Shown: one piece after another, positions 7,452-15,546 of the stretch
Numbering within the stretch: position 1 is the stretch's first letter
How the letters are laid out: every line of letters begins with the position of its first letter
NCBI GenBank assembly: GCA_031419455.1
Contig: JANOKS010000090.1
Span: 1-31,305, forward strand
Source of the DNA: UBA7672 sp031419455
Lineage (GTDB): Bacteria; Pseudomonadota; Alphaproteobacteria; Caulobacterales; Hyphomonadaceae
Direction of reading: 5' to 3'
DNA: 31,305 nt
Notes under the pieces: model-generated
Told to the model about the DNA's origin: nothing
Databases searched by the model: none
What the model saw: the letters and a program-made list of their open reading frames with translations, nothing else
Program-made: the position numbers and the translations under genes

Positions 7452-8549
7452 ATGGCAGAGACGGACATCGCGAAGCGCGCCAGCTTCGACATCATCCGCT
7501 ATGCACAGGCGTGGGAGGATGCGGACATCCTGTGTGCGGCGCTGCGCCCCGGGCCGAACGACATCGTGGTGTCGATTGCATCGGCCGGCGACAACGCACT
7601 GGCGCTGCTGGCCGAGGGTGCGGAGAGTGTCATCGCGGTTGACCTCAACCCGACGCAACTGGCGTGTGTCCGGATGCGTGTTGCGATGTACCGGACGCAT
7701 TCTCACGATGAGTTTCTCGAGCTGATGGGGTCGCGTCCATCGGGGCGGCGGCGGCATCTGCTGGAGCATTCGGCGGCGCAGCTGTCTGACGAGGACCAGG
7801 CGTTCTGGGCGGCGATCAAGGATGATGTCGCGAAATATGGCGTGGGCGGCGTCGGCAAGTTCGAGCGCTACTTCCGCACGTTTCGCGAATGGGTGCTGCC
7901 TTTCGTGCACAACAAGGACACGATCGACGCCCTGCTGCGTCCGCGCGAGGCGGCGGAGCGTGAGGCGTTCTACGAGAAGAACTGGAACATCTGGGGCTGG
8001 CGGACGATGGTGAAGGTGTTCTTCTCCCGTTTCGTCATGGGCCGGCTGGGGCGCGATCCGGCGTTCTTTGATCATGTTGAAGGGGGGCCATCGGCGCAGG
8101 TGGCGCGGCTGACGCGCAAGGCGCTGGTCGATCAGGATCCTTCGGTGAATCCCTACCTTCACTGGATCCTCAAGGGCTGCCATGGCGAGGCATTGCCGCG
8201 GGCGCTTGAGCTGGAGCGGTTCGAGACGATCCGCGAGCGGCTGGATCGGCTGGAAGTGCGGCTCTGCACGGTGGAGACGCTGGCGGAGGAAGGCGTGAAG
8301 GCGGATGCATTCAACCTCTCCGACATCTTCGAGTACATGTCGGCGGAAGCGCACGAGCAGGCGTATGCGAGCATCCTCGCGGCGGCGCGGCCGGGGGCGC
8401 GAATCGCCTACTGGAACATGATGGCGCCGCGGCGCGCGCCGGCGTCGCTTGGCGATCGTGTCACGACGGACACCGAGCTTGAGGCTAGGTTGAAGCCGCT
8501 CGACAAGGCGTTCTTCTATTCGGACTTCGTGATCGAGACGGTCAAGTGA
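7452..8549 (+). CDS. DUF3419 / BtaA-like aminocarboxypropyl transferase
   Basis: 365 residues, starting 2 bases after the preceding stop with a strong GGGGG Shine-Dalgarno. The N-terminal signature IIRYAQAWEDADIL and the nucleotide-binding motif VVSIASAGDNALALL (about 38-52), followed by V-I-A-V-D-L-N, are those of the DUF3419 family. Its characterised member BtaA moves the 3-amino-3-carboxypropyl group of S-adenosylmethionine onto diacylglycerol, making the homoserine ether head group of betaine lipids. The distal part contains NLSDIFEYMS and a further conserved block A-Y-W-N-M. No BtaB N-methyltransferase is adjacent, so a non-methylated or otherwise modified homoserine ether product, or a different acceptor, is possible. 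The acceptor is not determined. Confidence 0.85.
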   Translation: MAETDIAKRASFDIIRYAQAWEDADILCAALRPGPNDIVVSIASAGDNALALLAEGAESVIAVDLNPTQLACVRMRVAMYRTHSHDEFLELMGSRPSGRRRHLLEHSAAQLSDEDQAFWAAIKDDVAKYGVGGVGKFERYFRTFREWVLPFVHNKDTIDALLRPREAAEREAFYEKNWNIWGWRTMVKVFFSRFVMGRLGRDPAFFDHVEGGPSAQVARLTRKALVDQDPSVNPYLHWILKGCHGEALPRALELERFETIRERLDRLEVRLCTVETLAEEGVKADAFNLSDIFEYMSAEAHEQAYASILAAARPGARIAYWNMMAPRRAPASLGDRVTTDTELEARLKPLDKAFFYSDFVIETVK

Positions 8550-9883
8550 ACGAAGCCCTGTTGCTCAGCGCGGGCAAGATAGCCGGATCGGTGATCCTGC
8601 TGGCGGGCGTGCTGTGGGGCGTGTCGCGGCTGGCCAAGCTGGCGCGCCTTGATCCTGAGGTGGGGCGCAAGCTGGTGCATATCAGCCTTGGGCTGTACTG
8701 TCTCACCTTTCCCTATGTGTTCGATGAAGCGTGGGAAGTGGGAGCGACGTGCGGGCTGGCGCTGATGGTGTTCGTGGCGGCGCGTGGCGTGGCGCGGAAC
8801 AGTCTTGGCGGCGGGCTGCATGCGGTGGCGCGCAAGTCCTATGGCGAGTTGCTCTTTGCGATCGCGGTGGCGCTGCTGTTCTGGCTGAAGGACGGACATT
8901 TCATCTCGACGACGATGCACGCGAAGCCGCCGCCGGGGGATATTCTTTACCTGCTCCCGATCCTGGTGCTGACGCTGTGCGATGCGGCGAGCGCGCTCGT
9001 TGGCTCGCGCTATGGGCGACGCGTGTTCGAGGTCGAGGACGGCAAGAAGAGTGTCGAGGGCGTTGTCGTTTTCGCGGTGACGGCGTGGCTGTTGTCGCTG
9101 ATCGCGTTTCTCATGCTGACGGATATCGGGCGCGGCGAGGCCGTGTTGCTGGCTTTCATCACGGCGGTGTTCGGTGCGCTGCTGGAGGCGGCGAGCTGGA
9201 GGGGCCTGGACAACCTGTTCATCCCGCTGGGGCTCTACTTCCTGTTGTCCAACCTGCTCTATATGGGCGCGCCGGGGCTGACGGCGCTGGCGGCAGTGTT
9301 TCTGCTGCTTCTGATTGCGCTGCTACTGGTGGCGCGCAACCGGCCGCGGGAGGAGCGGCACTTCCTTGCGGTGGGATCGACGCTCTTCTTCTGCATTGCG
9401 ATCTTCGCGGAGCCGTCGAGTATCGTGACGCCGGCTGTGGCAGTGGCGACGTATATTGCCGCGATGAACATCCGAAAGCCGGACAGGCCGCGGCATGACG
9501 CGCTGAACCTGCTTGTCGTGGTGACGGCGATTGCGCTGTTCTATTTTGTCGTGAGCCATGTTGCGCGCATGGATACGATCCATGGTTTCAACCTTTCCTT
9601 CGCCGGGCTGGCGGCGGGCATTGCTGCACGTTTCGCGAAGAACGCCTGGCGGGCGTCAGTTGCGGTGCTGATTGCATGGGGCGCCATGTCGATCCGCACC
9701 TATTGGGCGGAGGCGCAGAGCGAGCCTGCCCTGCTGTTTACGCTGGCCGGTCTTGTCGCCATCATCGTGATCGCGCTGGTCGGATGGTTCCTGCGACGCC
9801 GGGACTACGACCGGCCGTGGCTGGTGCTTGGCGGGTTGTGCATGTTCATTGGTCTCGTTGCCTTGCCGTTGTCGCCGCCATGA
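8546..9883 (+). CDS. Phytol/dolichol kinase-like integral membrane protein
   Basis: 445 residues from a GTG overlapping the previous stop (GTGA). The N-terminal half carries the marks of the CTP-dependent polyprenol kinase family (Sec59, VTE5, farnesol kinase): G-R-K-L-V-H at 40-45, then LCDAASALVGSRYGRR (145-159) and DGKKSVEG (165-172). The second half (about 230-445) adds six or so further transmembrane segments not needed for that fold and of unknown role, so the gene may be a fusion. A kinase for a prenyl alcohol or lipid alcohol fits between the prenyltransferase and the DUF3419 enzyme. CDP-lipid synthases are distant relatives, so the exact reaction is uncertain. Confidence 0.8.
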   Translation: MNEALLLSAGKIAGSVILLAGVLWGVSRLAKLARLDPEVGRKLVHISLGLYCLTFPYVFDEAWEVGATCGLALMVFVAARGVARNSLGGGLHAVARKSYGELLFAIAVALLFWLKDGHFISTTMHAKPPPGDILYLLPILVLTLCDAASALVGSRYGRRVFEVEDGKKSVEGVVVFAVTAWLLSLIAFLMLTDIGRGEAVLLAFITAVFGALLEAASWRGLDNLFIPLGLYFLLSNLLYMGAPGLTALAAVFLLLLIALLLVARNRPREERHFLAVGSTLFFCIAIFAEPSSIVTPAVAVATYIAAMNIRKPDRPRHDALNLLVVVTAIALFYFVVSHVARMDTIHGFNLSFAGLAAGIAARFAKNAWRASVAVLIAWGAMSIRTYWAEAQSEPALLFTLAGLVAIIVIALVGWFLRRRDYDRPWLVLGGLCMFIGLVALPLSPP

Positions 9884-10713
9884 CCGACGCGATCGAAATT
9901 CCGGGCGCAAGCCTCACACTCTTCCGCGATGCGCCTTCGCTGGACGGCCAGCGCACCGCCGCGTTGGGCGCCTTTGCGTGCGAAACAGCGGAGGCTGGTG
10001 CGCTTGCGATACGCGAGGCGATGGCGGTGCTGAAGGCTGAGGGCTTTGGCGCGGTGCTGGGGCCGATGGACGGCAATACGTGGGGCAAGCACCGGCTGGT
10101 GATCGAGAGCGATGGACGGGCGCCGTTCCTGATGGAGCCGGTGAACCCACCGCATTATGTGGGGGCGTTCGAGCAGTCAGGGCTTGCGGTGGTGTCGCGG
10201 TATGTGTCGGCGGTTCGGCCGGCGGATATGCTGCCCAGCGCGGCTGCGGCGCCGGCGGGGTTGCGGTTGCGGAATTTCGATCCTTCGCGCGCTGAGCAGG
10301 AGCTGACGCGCATTCATGCGCTGTCGCTGGAGGCGTTTGCGGACAACCGCTTTTACCAGCCGATCGCGCTGGAGGATTTTCTCGCGAGCTATCGGCCGGT
10401 GTTGCCTGCGGTCGATCCGGAGCTTGTGCTGGTGCTCGATGATGAGGCGGGCGAACTGAAGGGCTTCCTGTTTGCCGTGCCGAACCTTGTCGAAGGGCCG
10501 CAGACGAAGACGGTGATCCTGAAGACGTATGCGTCGCGGGTGAAGGGCGGCGGGTCGATGATGGCGAATGTCTTTCACGCGCGGGCGAAGGCGCGCGGGT
10601 TTACGGAGGTGATCCACGCGCTGATGCATGAGAGCAATCTCTCGGCGACGCACAGCGACAGAACAGGCGGCAAGGTGTTCCGGCGCTATGCGCTGTGGGG
10701 CGGGCTGCTTTGA
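9880..10713 (+). CDS. GNAT-family acyltransferase
   Basis: 277 residues, start ATG overlapping the previous stop (ATGA). The N-terminal region has FGAVLGPMDGNTWGKHRLV and a P-x-x-Y-V-G-A-F-E-Q-S-G-L block; the C-terminal part has the GNAT core strands LKGFLFAVPNL and ILKTYASRVKGGGSMM. The latter would be the acyl-CoA pyrophosphate loop. It resembles the YghO-type group of putative N-acyltransferases more than small aminoglycoside-type acetyltransferases. Inside this operon it could acylate the amino group created by the DUF3419 enzyme or one introduced by the ligase, but no substrate residue can be identified. It is coupled to the following ligase by a TTGA overlap. Confidence 0.75.
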   Translation: MTDAIEIPGASLTLFRDAPSLDGQRTAALGAFACETAEAGALAIREAMAVLKAEGFGAVLGPMDGNTWGKHRLVIESDGRAPFLMEPVNPPHYVGAFEQSGLAVVSRYVSAVRPADMLPSAAAAPAGLRLRNFDPSRAEQELTRIHALSLEAFADNRFYQPIALEDFLASYRPVLPAVDPELVLVLDDEAGELKGFLFAVPNLVEGPQTKTVILKTYASRVKGGGSMMANVFHARAKARGFTEVIHALMHESNLSATHSDRTGGKVFRRYALWGGLL

Positions 10714-12125
10714 ATCTCGTCGAGACTTTTCTGGTGCAGGCGGAAGCGCGGCCGGATGCTGCGGCGATCATCGGTGCGGATGGCCGGGTCACGACGTATA
10801 CAGAATTGGCGCGCGCGTCTGGTGCGCGAGCGTCGGCGTATGCGCGTGCTGGTGTCGGCGCCGGCGATGTGGTGCTGATCGCGCGGGGTGTTTCGGTTGA
10901 GCTGTATGAGACGCTGCTGGCAGTCTTCCGGCTGGGCGCAGTCGCGATGTTTCCGGAGCCGGCGGCGGGGCTGAAGGGCCTGCGCGTGGCGGTGGAGATG
11001 GCGCAGCCGAAAGCGATTGCGACGACGGGCATCGGGCATGTGGTGCGCATGCTGTTTCCGGAGTTGCGGCGGCTGAAGGCGTTGCCGCACTTCGACGACG
11101 ATGCGGTTGTGGGCGATCCGCTGGCGCATCTGCCGGGGGATGCGCCTGCCCTGATCACGTTCACATCGGGATCGACGGGCCGGCCCAAGGGCATCGTGCG
11201 ATCGGCGGATTTTCTCATGCTGCAGCATCGGCTGCTGGAAGACCTGCGGCGGACGAAGCCGGGCGATGTCGATCTGATCTCCCTGCCGGTGTTCATCCTG
11301 TCGAACCTCGCAGCGGGGGCGACCAGCGTGATCCCTGCAGGCAAGCTGACGCGTCCGGCGAAGCTGGATGGGGCGAAGCTGCGTGAACAGATTGCGCGCC
11401 ATCGCGTGAACAGGATTGTCGCGCCGCCGGCAGTGGTGGCGTGTATCGTGGAAGCCGCGGCGCCGATGGCGCAGATCGAGGCGATCTTCACGGGTGGCGG
11501 GCCGGTCTATCCGAACCTGCTCCGTGCCGCGGCGAAGGCTGCACCCAATGCGGCGGTCCATGCGGTGTATGGCTCTACGGAGGCCGAGCCGATCGCGCAT
11601 CAGGAGTTGAAGGACATCGCGGAGGCCGACTGGCGCGCGATGGCCGAAGGCGCTGGATTGCTGGCAGGTACGCCGATTGATGAGATTTCCGTGGCGTTGC
11701 GCGACCATGAGGTGTTCGTCGCAGGTGCGCATGTGAACCGCGGCTATCTCGATCCGTCGGATGATGTGTCGACCAAGTCGATACGCGATGGCGTGCTTTG
11801 GCATCGCACTGGTGACGCTGCACGGATCGATGAGCGGGGACGGCTTTGGCTGCTGGGGCGGCGCGATGCGGCGAGCGGCGGGTTGTTTCCGTTTGCGGTG
11901 GAGACGGCGGCGCTGAGCTGGCCGGGCGTCAGGCAGGCCGCGCTTCTGGCGGGCAATGCGCGGGCGCGACTGGCGCTGGCGGGGGATGGGCTGGATCGCG
12001 CGCAGCTTCAGGAGCGGGCGAAGCTGCTAGGCGAGATAGAGGTCGTGATCGTGCCGGCGGTGCCGATGGACAAGCGGCATAACTCGAAGGCGGACTATGG
12101 GCGGCTGAGGAAGATGCTGGCGTGA
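10710..12125 (+). CDS. AMP-forming acyl/aryl ligase (ANL superfamily)
   Basis: 471 residues if started at the TTG overlapping the GNAT stop (TTGA), which mirrors the operon's other junctions; a GTG at 10695 is the alternative. Adenylation motifs are clear: the phosphate loop FTSGSTGRPKG (about 151-161), the YGSTEAEP motif, HRTGDAARID, and a C-terminal Lys in NSKADYGRLRKML. The segment TKPGDVDLISLPVF and the short length recall OleC-like and other unusual ANL enzymes rather than long-chain acyl-CoA synthetases. It should activate a carboxylate as an adenylate and pass it to CoA, an amine or a hydroxyl. It ends the operon; no carrier-protein gene is nearby. Confidence 0.85.
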   Translation: MNLVETFLVQAEARPDAAAIIGADGRVTTYTELARASGARASAYARAGVGAGDVVLIARGVSVELYETLLAVFRLGAVAMFPEPAAGLKGLRVAVEMAQPKAIATTGIGHVVRMLFPELRRLKALPHFDDDAVVGDPLAHLPGDAPALITFTSGSTGRPKGIVRSADFLMLQHRLLEDLRRTKPGDVDLISLPVFILSNLAAGATSVIPAGKLTRPAKLDGAKLREQIARHRVNRIVAPPAVVACIVEAAAPMAQIEAIFTGGGPVYPNLLRAAAKAAPNAAVHAVYGSTEAEPIAHQELKDIAEADWRAMAEGAGLLAGTPIDEISVALRDHEVFVAGAHVNRGYLDPSDDVSTKSIRDGVLWHRTGDAARIDERGRLWLLGRRDAASGGLFPFAVETAALSWPGVRQAALLAGNARARLALAGDGLDRAQLQERAKLLGEIEVVIVPAVPMDKRHNSKADYGRLRKMLA

Positions 12126-12240
12126 AGCGGCCGGGAGCCGGTGTGGCATGGTCGTGGGTGTGCGGCGCGGAGAACGCAGCGGTGAGGCCAGCCATGGCCA
12201 GTGCGCTGAGCAGGAGCGATGAGCGGATCGAGACCGTCAT
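12126..12240 (-). pseudogene. Orphan signal-peptide start, probable gene remnant
   Basis: On the minus strand an ATG at 12240 opens MTVSIRSSLLLSALAMAG, continuing L-T-A-A-F-S-A before P-H-T-H-D-H, a good Sec signal peptide with an AxA-type cleavage site and a His-rich mature start. About 38 codons later the frame runs into the 3' end of the AMP ligase gene and becomes its antisense. No Shine-Dalgarno is seen. The simplest reading is the 5' end of a secreted protein gene whose body was lost at the right border of the operon. A chance open frame cannot be excluded. Confidence 0.3.
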
Positions 12241-12273
12241 GAACAGGGAAGATGAGCCCACATGGCTAGCAAA

Positions 12274-12304
12274 AGGTTAAGGCGCGGGCAGGGCGCCTTA
12301 ACCT
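12274..12304. repeat. Perfect 12-bp inverted repeat upstream of lhr
   Basis: AGGTTAAGGCGC at 12274-12285 and its exact reverse complement at 12293-12304 enclose a 7-base loop. It lies 29 bases upstream of the lhr ATG and 34 bases from the orphan signal-peptide ORF. On the minus strand the hairpin is followed by TTTTGC, so it could terminate leftward transcription. On the plus strand no T-run follows, so for lhr it would be an operator or leader hairpin. Confidence 0.55.
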
Positions 12305-12332
12305 GTCGAGATGCGCGGCCTATGTTGCGTCG

Positions 12333-14801
12333 ATGGCCGATGATCCGAAGCCGCCAAGTCTGCTGCCGGCCGTATTTGCCGAATGGTTCGGCATGCGTGG
12401 CTGGAACCTGCGTCCGCACCAGGCAGCGCTGATCGAGGCAGCGCGGCGTGGACAAGGTGGCTTGGTTATTGCGCCGACTGGCGGTGGGAAGACGCTGGCG
12501 GGGTTCTTGCCGAGCCTGATCGAGCTGGCGGAAGCGCCGCCGCGCGTGCACCCGGCGCTGCATACACTCTACATCTCGCCTTTGAAGGCGCTCGCAACAG
12601 ATGTAGCGCGCAATCTGGAGCAGCCTGTCGCGGAGATGAATCTAGACATCTCGATGGACACGCGGACGGGCGATACTCCGGCCTCGCGACGGCAGCGACA
12701 GCGCGCGAAGCCGCCGGACATCCTGCTGACGACGCCGGAGCAGCTGGCGCTGCTGGTGGCGTCGGAACACGCGCAGCGCTTCTTCGAAGACTTGCGCGCC
12801 GTCATCGTCGATGAGGTGCATGCGATCGCCAACACCAAGCGCGGCGACCTGCTCGCGCTTGGCCTCGCGACGCTGCGAACGTGGGCGCCGGCTGCGCGGC
12901 ATATCGGGTTGTCGGCGACGGTGCGCGATCCGGACGCGCTGTCGCGATGGTTGGGACCGGAGACACCGATCATCCGGCACATGGGCGGCGCGCAAGCGAA
13001 TATCACGGTGCTGGATTCGGAGGCGCGCATACCGTGGTCGGGGCATTCCGGCCGGCACAACATTCGCGAGGTGTATGACGCGATCAAGGGCGCGCAGATG
13101 TCGCTGGTGTTCGTCAACACGCGCAGCCAGGCGGAGATGACGTTCCAGGAACTGTGGCGCGTCAACGAGGACGGGCTGCCGATCGCCCTGCACCATGGCT
13201 CGCTCGATCTCGAGCAGCGCAAGCGTGTCGAGGCGGCGATGGCGGCGGGCAAGCTGAAGGCGGTGGTGTGTACGTCGACTCTGGACCTGGGCATCGACTG
13301 GGGCGCTGTCGACCTGGTGGTGCAGATGGGAGCGCCGAAGGGATCGTCTCGGCTGATCCAGCGCATCGGGCGGTCGAACCACAGGATGGACGAGCCGAGC
13401 CGCGCCCTGCTCGCGCCAAGCAACCGCTTCGAGGTGCTGGAGTGCCGCGCGGCGGTGGAGGCGGTGGAGGCGGGCGAGCTGGACGGAGGCGGCCCGCGGC
13501 GCGGCGCGCTCGACGTGCTGGCGCAGCACATCATGGGGCGCGCCTGCGGCGAAGGCTTCGATGCGGTACGACTTTACGATGAAGTGCGGCTTGCGGCGCC
13601 GTATGCCGATCTTGAGTGGGAGACGTGGGAGCGCGTGGTCGAGCTCGTAGCGACCGGCGGCTATGCGCTGAAGACCTATGATCGCTTCCGTCGGATCGTG
13701 CGGTTTCCCGACAATGTCTGGCGTGCGCGCAACGACGATGTGCGGCGGCAGCACCGGATGAATGTTGGCGTCATCGTGGAAGACCCGATGATTTCGGTGC
13801 GCATGGTGTCGTTCATCAAGGGGTCCGAGAGGAAGCGGTTGATGCGGCCGGGCCGGAAGCTGGGCGAGATGGAGGAGTATTTCTTCGAGATGCTCACACC
13901 CGGCGACACTTTCCTGTTTGCAGGCGAAGTGTTGCGGTTCGAGGGCGTGTCGGACACCGAGGCGCTGGTGACGAAGACGTTCGATCCGGACCCGGCCATC
14001 CCGAGCTACAATGGCGGCAAGTTCCCGCTGACGACGTTCCTCGCCGAGCGGGTGAGGCGCATCGTGCATGACCGTGAGGGCTGGAAGAACCTGCCGGACC
14101 AGGTGCGCCAATGGTTCGAGGTGCAGGAGCGCAAGTCGATCATCCCTGCGGCTGACCAGCTGCTGGTGGAAACGTTTCCGCGCGGCGAGCGGCACTATCT
14201 CGTCTGCTATCCGTTCGAGGGGCGGCTGGCGCACCAGACTCTTGGCATGCTGCTGACGCGGCGGCTGGAGCGAACGGGGCTGAAGCCGCTGGGGTTCGTT
14301 GCGTCCGAATATGCGTTGTCGGTCTGGGCGATGGAAGACATGCGGGGCGAGGATCTCGACCAGCTGTTCCACGAGGACATGCTGGGCGACGATCTCGATG
14401 CATGGCTGGAAGAAAGCGCGTTGATGAAGCGGACATTCCGCACCAATGCGCTGATCTCGGGGCTCATTGAGCGGCGCATGCCCAAGCATGAGAAGACGGG
14501 GCGGCAGATCACATTCTCGACCGACCTGATCTACGACGTGCTGCGCTCACACGAGCCGGATCACATCCTGCTGCAGGCGGCGCGGCAGGATGCGGGCGAC
14601 GGGCTGCTGGACATCCGCAGGCTGGGCGAGGCGCTGAAACGGATCAGAGGCAAGATCGTTCACGCCAAGCTGGAACAGATCTCGCCGTTCGCGGTGCCGG
14701 TGATGCTGGAGATCGGCAAGGAGCCGGTGTTCTCGGGCGATGCGGCCGAGGCGATCCTTCGCGAAGCGGAGGACGATCTGGTGCGGGATGCGATGAGTTA
14801 G
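12333..14801 (+). CDS. Ligase-associated DEXH-box helicase (Lhr-like)
   Basis: 822 residues, the usual size of the short ligase-associated Lhr group (TIGR04121 type). Visible superfamily 2 motifs are R-P-H-Q (Q-like motif, 27-30), APTGGGKT (Walker A, 47-54), DEVH at 160-163, the L-S-A-T motif III, and the helicase C-terminal domain with STLDLGIDWG and QRIGRSNHRMD. A winged-helix and Lhr-specific C-terminal region follows (YFFEMLTPGDTFLFAGE and beyond). Lhr proteins are 3'-5' DNA translocases; this branch travels with the exonuclease, PdeM and a DNA ligase in damage response. Here PdeM is downstream with the small lipoprotein genes between, and the exonuclease is 11 kb away, split off by the biosynthetic operon. 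Confidence 0.93.
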   Translation: MADDPKPPSLLPAVFAEWFGMRGWNLRPHQAALIEAARRGQGGLVIAPTGGGKTLAGFLPSLIELAEAPPRVHPALHTLYISPLKALATDVARNLEQPVAEMNLDISMDTRTGDTPASRRQRQRAKPPDILLTTPEQLALLVASEHAQRFFEDLRAVIVDEVHAIANTKRGDLLALGLATLRTWAPAARHIGLSATVRDPDALSRWLGPETPIIRHMGGAQANITVLDSEARIPWSGHSGRHNIREVYDAIKGAQMSLVFVNTRSQAEMTFQELWRVNEDGLPIALHHGSLDLEQRKRVEAAMAAGKLKAVVCTSTLDLGIDWGAVDLVVQMGAPKGSSRLIQRIGRSNHRMDEPSRALLAPSNRFEVLECRAAVEAVEAGELDGGGPRRGALDVLAQHIMGRACGEGFDAVRLYDEVRLAAPYADLEWETWERVVELVATGGYALKTYDRFRRIVRFPDNVWRARNDDVRRQHRMNVGVIVEDPMISVRMVSFIKGSERKRLMRPGRKLGEMEEYFFEMLTPGDTFLFAGEVLRFEGVSDTEALVTKTFDPDPAIPSYNGGKFPLTTFLAERVRRIVHDREGWKNLPDQVRQWFEVQERKSIIPAADQLLVETFPRGERHYLVCYPFEGRLAHQTLGMLLTRRLERTGLKPLGFVASEYALSVWAMEDMRGEDLDQLFHEDMLGDDLDAWLEESALMKRTFRTNALISGLIERRMPKHEKTGRQITFSTDLIYDVLRSHEPDHILLQAARQDAGDGLLDIRRLGEALKRIRGKIVHAKLEQISPFAVPVMLEIGKEPVFSGDAAEAILREAEDDLVRDAMS

Positions 14802-14810
14802 TTCGGGGTG

Positions 14811-15092
14811 TCAGCGCTGGCCGGAATTCTGCCGGGTCAGACGTTCCTGCTTACGGGACTCGTTCGAATTTCCGAACGCTTCGTCATAGGCGTCCCATTC
14901 GGCCTGCGTCTGGCAGACGCGTTTGGGCAAGGCCGAGCCCGTGACGACCATCGACCGGCAGGATCTGGCGTTGGGATCAGCCTGGGTCGTTTGCCCGTCC
15001 GCAGAAGAAACTTGCGTGGCCGGTGGCGCCGAGGTGCAGCCAGCGTTCGCAATGCTTGCGGCAAGACATGTCACGGCGAAAAGTATGCGCAA
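14811..15092 (-). CDS. Small lipoprotein, paralog 1 of 3
   Basis: 93 residues. The start is a TTG at 15092, supported by GGGGAG seven bases upstream and by the signal peptide that follows at once (R-I-L-F-A-V-T-C-L-A-A-S-I-A-N-A-G-C, lipobox Cys at 19). The mature part has a spacer rich in Ala, Pro and Gln, then SCRSMVVTGSALPKRVCQT and a helix E-W-D-A-Y-D-E-A. The two cysteines around G-S-x-L-P-x-R-V-C probably form a disulfide. The motif recurs in the next two genes. Function is unknown; a periplasm-facing lipid anchor is predicted. It converges on lhr with 9 bases between. Confidence 0.7.
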   Translation of the reverse strand: MRILFAVTCLAASIANAGCTSAPPATQVSSADGQTTQADPNARSCRSMVVTGSALPKRVCQTQAEWDAYDEAFGNSNESRKQERLTRQNSGQR

Positions 15093-15193
15093 CGTTTAAC
15101 TCCCCGACCCAAAAGCTGATAGCAGGTTCGATAGCATCGGTCTCGTTTTTCCGGCAACGCCGCACAGGCAAGATCGTGCAGGCGAAGTCAGAG

Positions 15194-15457
15194 CTAATTG
15201 TACTGCGGGTCGGTCCTGTAGGACTGGTCGGAGTCGGCAAACGCAGCGTCGTATCTTTCCCACTCACTTGAGGTTTTGCAAACGCGACGTGGCAAGGTCG
15301 AGCCCGACACGCTCAGTATCCGGCAGGTTCGCTCGCCAGCATCAACTTCGGCGGGCTTCTCGGCGGAAACAACTTGTGTTGCGGCCGGCGCGGAGGCGCA
15401 TCCGGCAAGGGCGACGCCCGCTGCAAGCAGCGCCGTGGTGAGTGTTGTACGCAACAT
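15194..15457 (-). CDS. Small lipoprotein, paralog 2 of 3
   Basis: 87 residues, ATG at 15457 preceded by AGGGGG. The signal peptide M-L-R-T-T-L-T-T-A-L-L-A-A-G-V-A-L-A-G-C ends in a textbook lipobox with Cys20. The mature part follows the same plan as its left neighbour: an Ala/Pro/Val/Glu linker, TCRILSVSGSTLPRRVCKT and EWERYDAAFADSDQSY. Identity to paralog 1 over the two-Cys motif is high, indicating tandem duplication. The family is common in alphaproteobacteria as short lipoproteins of unknown role. About 100 bases separate each copy, so each may have its own promoter. Confidence 0.7.
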   Translation of the reverse strand: MLRTTLTTALLAAGVALAGCASAPAATQVVSAEKPAEVDAGERTCRILSVSGSTLPRRVCKTSSEWERYDAAFADSDQSYRTDPQYN

Positions 15458-15546
15458 GGACCCCCTGTCTGAATGCGGCGGCGCGTCGATAGCATCGCGC
15501 TAAGTCTGCCGCAACGCCATCGGGATCTGGGCCCCACCAACGATCG

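Noticed and set aside
12642..14489. 615-codon minus-strand frame over lhr
   Set aside because: Antisense shadow of a high-GC gene; Arg/His/Leu-rich with no domain.
14866..14886. GTTC-N8-GAAC palindrome as a LexA (SOS) site
   Set aside because: It lies within the coding region of a lipoprotein, and the alphaproteobacterial LexA box is a direct repeat GTTC-N7-GTTC, not an inverted one.
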